Origin: Euonymus europaeus
Taxonomy: Eukaryota; Streptophyta; Magnoliopsida; Celastrales; Celastraceae
Length of the DNA: 64,000 nucleotides
NCBI GenBank assembly: GCA_963580455.1
Contig: OY756958.1
Coordinates: 570,501-634,500 of the forward strand
Direction: 5' to 3'
Of this stretch, positions 60,503-64,000 are shown piece by piece (within the stretch, counting starts at the first letter, position 1; every line of letters begins with the position of its first letter). The position numbers were made by a program, and so were the translations under genes. Under the pieces are notes generated by a model that saw only the letters and a program-made list of their open reading frames with translations, searched no databases and had not been told where the DNA came from.

Positions 60503-63092
60503 GAGCTCTAAAATCCTGGGTTTTCGGATTTTGATTTCAGAACTCGTGGCTAGTTGGTGTCATTTCACCAAGTTAGCCGCGAAATGTGGTTTCTTTACGT
60601 AAACGGTTTTATGAATATCCGTTCACTCCGAGTTCTGAATTCGGTGATTTTTAGCATGATTTCACACTAATTTTTGAGCTCTACGATCCTGGCGTTTCGG
60701 ATTTTGATTTCTGAACTCGTGGCTAGTTGGTCTCGTTTCACCTAGTAAGCCGCGAAATGTGGTCTCTTTACGTAAACGGTTTTATGAATATCCGTTGACT
60801 CCGAGTTCTGAATTCGGTGATTTTTAGCTTGATTTCACACTACTTTTCGAGCTCTACAATCCTGTTGTTTCGGAGTTTGATTTCAGAACTCGTGGCTAGT
60901 TGGTCTCGTTTCACCTAGTTAGCCGCGAAATGTGGTTTCTTTACGTAAACAGTTTTATGAATATCCGTTGACTCCGAGTTCTGAATTCGGTGATTTTTAG
61001 CTTGATTTCACACTACTTTTCGAGCTCTACAATCCTTGCGTTTCGGATTTTGATTTCAGAACTCGTGGCTAGTAGGTCTCGTTTCACCTAGTTAGCCGCG
61101 AAATGTGGTTTCTTTACGTAAACGGTTTTATGAATATCCCTTGACTCCGAGTTCTGAATTCGGTGATTTTTAGCTTGATTTCACACTACTTTTCGAGCTC
61201 TACGATCCTGGCATTTCGGATTTTGATTTCAGAACTTGTGGCTAGTTGGTCTCGTTTCACCTAGTTAGCCGCGAAATGTGGTTTCTTTACGTAAACGGTT
61301 TTATGAATATCTGTTGACTCCGAGTTCTGAATTCGGTGATTTTTAGCTTGATTTCACACTACTTTTCGAGCTCTACAATCCTGGATTTTCGGATTTTGGT
61401 TTCAGAACTCGTGGCTAATAGGTCTCGATTTACCTATTTAGCCGCGAAATGTGGTTTCTTTACGTAAACGGTTTTGTGAATATCGTTGACTCCGAGTTCT
61501 GAATTCGGTGATTTTTTGCTTGATTACACACTACTTTTCGAGCTTTACAATCCTAGCGTTTTGGATTTTGATTTCAGAACTCGTGGCTAGTAGGTCTCGT
61601 TTCACCTAGTTAGCCGCGAAATGTGGTTTCTTTACGTAAACGGTTTTGTGAATATCGTTGACTCCGAGTTCTGAATTCGGTGATTTTTTGCTTGATTACA
61701 CACTACTTTTCGAGCTCTACAATCCTAGCGTTTCGGAATTTGATTTCAGAACTCGTGGCTAGTCGGTCTCGTTTCACCTAGTTAGCCGCGAAATGTGGTT
61801 TCTTTACGTAAACGGTTTTATGAATATCCGTTGACTCCGAGTTCTGAATTCGGTGATTTTTAGCTTGATTTCACACTACTTTCGAGCTCTACAATCCTGG
61901 AATTTCGGATTTTGATTTCAGAACTCGTGGCTAGTAGGTCTCGTTTCACCTAGTTAGCCGCGAAATGTGGTTTCTTTACGTAAACGGTTTTGTGAATATC
62001 CGTTGACTCCGAGTTCTGAATTCGGTGATTTTTTGCTTGATTACACACTACTTTTCAAGCTCTACAATCCTAGAATTTCGGATTTTGATTTCAGAACTTG
62101 TGGCTAGTTGGTCTCGTTTCACCTAGTTAGCCGCGAAATGTGGTTTCTTTACGTAAACGGTTTTATGAATATCCCTTGACTCCGAGTTCTGAATTCGGTG
62201 ATTTTTAGCTTGATTTCACACTACTTTTCGAGCTCTACAATCCTGGATTTTCGGATTTTGGTTTCAGAACTCGTGGCTAGTAGGTCTCGTTTCACCTAGT
62301 TAGCCGCGAAATGTGGTTTCTTTACGTAAACGGTTTTATGAATATCCCTTGACTCCGAGTTCTGAATTCGGTGATTTTTAGCTTGATTTCACACTACTTT
62401 TCGAGCTCTACGATCCTGGCATTTCGGATTTTTATTTCAGAACTTGTGGCTAGTTGGTCTCGTTTCACCTAGTTAGCCGCGAAATGTGGTTTCTTTACGT
62501 AAACGGTTTTATGAATATCCGTTGACTCCGAGTTCTGAATTCGGTGATTTTTAGCTTGATTTCACACTACTTTTCGAGCTCTACAATCCTGGATTTTCGG
62601 ATTTTGGTTTCAGAACTCGTGGCTAATAGGTCTCGATTTACCTATTTAGCCGCGAAATGTGGTTTCTTTACGTAAACGGTTTTGTGAATATCGTTGACTC
62701 CGAGTTCTGAATTCGGTGATTTTTTGCTTGATTACACACTACTTTTCGAGCTCTACAATCCTAGCGTTTCGGATTTTGATTTCAGAACTCGTGGCTAGTA
62801 GGTCTCGTTTCACCTAGTTAGCCGCGAAATGTGGTTTCTTTACGTAAACGGTTTTGTGAATATCTTTGACTCCGAGATCTGAATTCGGTGATTTTTTGCT
62901 TGATTACACACTACTTTTCGAGCTCTACAATCCTAGAGTTTCGGATTTTGATTTCAGAACTCGTGGCTAGTCGGTCTCGTTTCACCTAGTTAGCTGCGAA
63001 ATGTGGTTTCTTTACGTAAACGGTTTTATGAATATCCGTTGACTCCGAGTTCTGAATTCGGTGATTTTTAGCTTGATTTCACACTACTTTTT
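60503..63092. repeat. Higher-order unit H, copy 2 (15 monomers, 2590 bp)
   Basis: It shares GGTGTCATTTCACCAAG, CCGTTCACTCC, AGCATGATTTC, GTGGTCTCTTTACG and CGGAGTTTG with copy 1, but lacks the CCGAATTCTAAATTC and TTCGAATTTTG monomers. After the F-type tail with two ATATCGTTGAC units, TAGTCGG and CTACTTTCGAG, it gains a TTTTCAAGCTC unit. It then repeats the TATCCC, AACTTGTGG, TCGATTTACC, ATATCGTTGAC, ATATCTTTGAC and TAGTCGG series once more. A local duplication of about six monomers is therefore nested in this copy. Confidence 0.8.
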
Positions 63093-64000
63093 GAGCTCTA
63101 AAATCCTGGGTTTTCGGATTTTGATTTCAGAACTCGGGGCTAGTTGGTGTCATTTCACCAAGTTAGCCGCGAAATGTGGTTTCTTTACGTAAACGGTTTT
63201 ATGAATATCCGTTCACTCCGAGTTCTGAATTCGGTGATTTTTAGCATGATTTCACACTACTTTTTGAGCTCTACGATCCTGGCGTTTCGGATTTTGATTT
63301 CTGAACTCGTGGCTAGTTGGTCTCGTTTCACCTATTTAGCCGCGAAATGTGGTCTCTTTACGTAAACGGTTTTATGAATATCTGTTGACTCCGAGTTCTG
63401 AATTCGGTGATTTTTAGCTTGATTTCACACTACTTTTCGAGCTCTACAATCCTGTTGTTTCGGAGTTTGATTTCAGAACTCGTGGCTAGTTGGTCTCGTT
63501 TCACCTAGTTAGCCGCGAAATGTGGTTTCTTTACGTAAATAGTTTTATGAATATCCGTTGACTCCGAGTTCTGAATTCGGTGATTTTTAGCTTGATTTCA
63601 CACTACTTTTCGAGCTCTACAATCCTGGCATTTCGGATTTTGATTTCAGAACTCGTGGCTAGTAGGTCTCGTTTCACCTAGTAAGCCGCAAAATGTGGTT
63701 TCTTTACGTAAACAGTTTTATGAATATCCGTTGACTCCGAATTCTAAATTCGGTGATTTTTAGCTTGATTTCACACTACTTTTCGAGCTCTACAATCTTG
63801 TTGTTTCGAATTTTGATTTCAGAACTGGTGGCTAGTAGGTCTCGTTTCACCTAGTTAGCCGCGAAATGTGGTTTCTTTACGTAAACGGTTTTATGAATAT
63901 CCGTTGACTTCGAGTTCTGAATTCGGTGATTTTTAGCTTGATTTCACACTACTTTTCGAGCTCTACAATCCTGGCGTTTCGGATTTTGATTTCAGAACTC
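63093..64000. repeat. Higher-order unit H, copy 3 (partial, cut by window end)
   Basis: The last 908 bp repeat the first five monomers of H copy 1 almost exactly, including GGTGTCATTTCACCAAG, CCGTTCACTCC, GTGGTCTCTTTACG, CTATTTAGCC, CGGAGTTTG, AAATAGTTTT, GTAAGCCGCAAAATG, CCGAATTCTAAATTC and TTCGAATTTTG. The marker monomer has CTAAAATCC, as copy 2 does, and a private AACTCGGGGC. The open frame at 63144-63365 repeats the one at 55716-55937. The array continues beyond the window. Confidence 0.85.

Larger units (their letters stand above)
1..64000. repeat. 173-bp satellite DNA array, about 370 head-to-tail monomers
   Basis: Every part of the window is the same 173-bp unit in one orientation. 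The unit length was measured from successive GAATTC sites at 134, 307, 480 and 653, exactly 173 bp apart. It was then checked across the window with GAGCTC sites: 364 units lie between 173 and 63093, with a net loss of 52 bp. No flanking unique DNA, gene, mobile element or strand switch is visible, so there is no gene-bearing stretch to describe separately. Unit length, homogeneity and higher-order organisation match centromeric or heterochromatic satellites of eukaryotes. That role is inferred from family resemblance and is not shown by the sequence. I do not recognise the monomer as a named satellite. Confidence 0.98.

Noticed and set aside
1..64000. CRISPR-like array (regular repeats with variable spacers)
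   Set aside because: The conserved and variable parts together make a 173-bp unit whose variable part is only about 15 bp and differs by point substitution. There are no unrelated spacers, no short 25-40 bp repeats, and no cas genes.
1..64000. Inverted monomers or orientation switch within the array
   Set aside because: GATTTTTAGCTTGATT, GATTTTTTGCTTGATT or a close variant reads on the + strand in every unit I followed. No reverse-complement run was seen.
1..64000. Assignment to Rhynchospora Tyba or another named satellite
   Set aside because: Only the unit length is close (about 172 bp). I cannot recall the Tyba sequence reliably enough to compare, so no family name is given.

Overview
The whole window is one uninterrupted satellite DNA array. 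A monomer of 173 bp is repeated head to tail, always in the same orientation, from base 1 to base 64000. Counting unit by unit between the SacI-type GAGCTC sites at 173 and 63093 gives 364 monomers over 62,920 bp. That is 52 bp less than 364 x 173, and the shortfall is explained by scattered 1-bp deletions plus one 14-bp deletion. The window holds about 370 monomers and both ends fall inside monomers, so the array continues on each side. I see no gene, RNA gene, transposon, telomere repeat, inverted segment or non-satellite base stretch. The few open frames of 60-75 codons are chance read-through of the repeat.

This kind of array is typical of eukaryotic centromeric or other heterochromatic DNA. 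The 173-bp unit lies in the nucleosome-length class (about 150-180 bp) common for centromere satellites in plants and animals. The sequence is about 60 % AT by inspection of the consensus, with 11 CpG sites per monomer. I do not recognise the monomer from memory as a named family, so neither the species nor centromere identity can be fixed. A plant is the likeliest guess, with low confidence.

Consensus numbering starts at the EcoRI site. Positions 1-6 are GAATTC, 40-45 are GAGCTC, and 47-61 form a hypervariable window. Positions 85-115 are an imperfect hairpin, 131-140 are the perfect palindrome TTTACGTAAA, and 165 through 8 of the next unit are a 17-bp near-palindrome centred on the monomer junction.

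Layout. Bases 1-8302 have loosely ordered monomer variants with recurrences at 6, 7, 8, 12 and 15 monomers. Bases 8303-20200 hold four successive related blocks of 14, 13, 24 and about 18 monomers. Bases 20236-28000 are a patchwork of 2-, 3-, 10- and 23-monomer duplications. Bases 28000-30300 are transitional. From about 30300 to the end the array is organised as higher-order repeats, each starting with a diagnostic marker monomer (GGGTTTT at the variable window plus CACCAAG). Marker spacings in monomers are 12, 13, 8, 12, 12, 13, 15, 17, 12, 10, 12, 7, 12, 9, 7 and 15. Long blocks are reused at offsets of about 5704, 7765, 5356 and 4838 bp. The right half also carries most of the indels and a distinct set of monomer variants. 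It therefore looks like a separately amplified domain joined to the left half near 28-31 kb.
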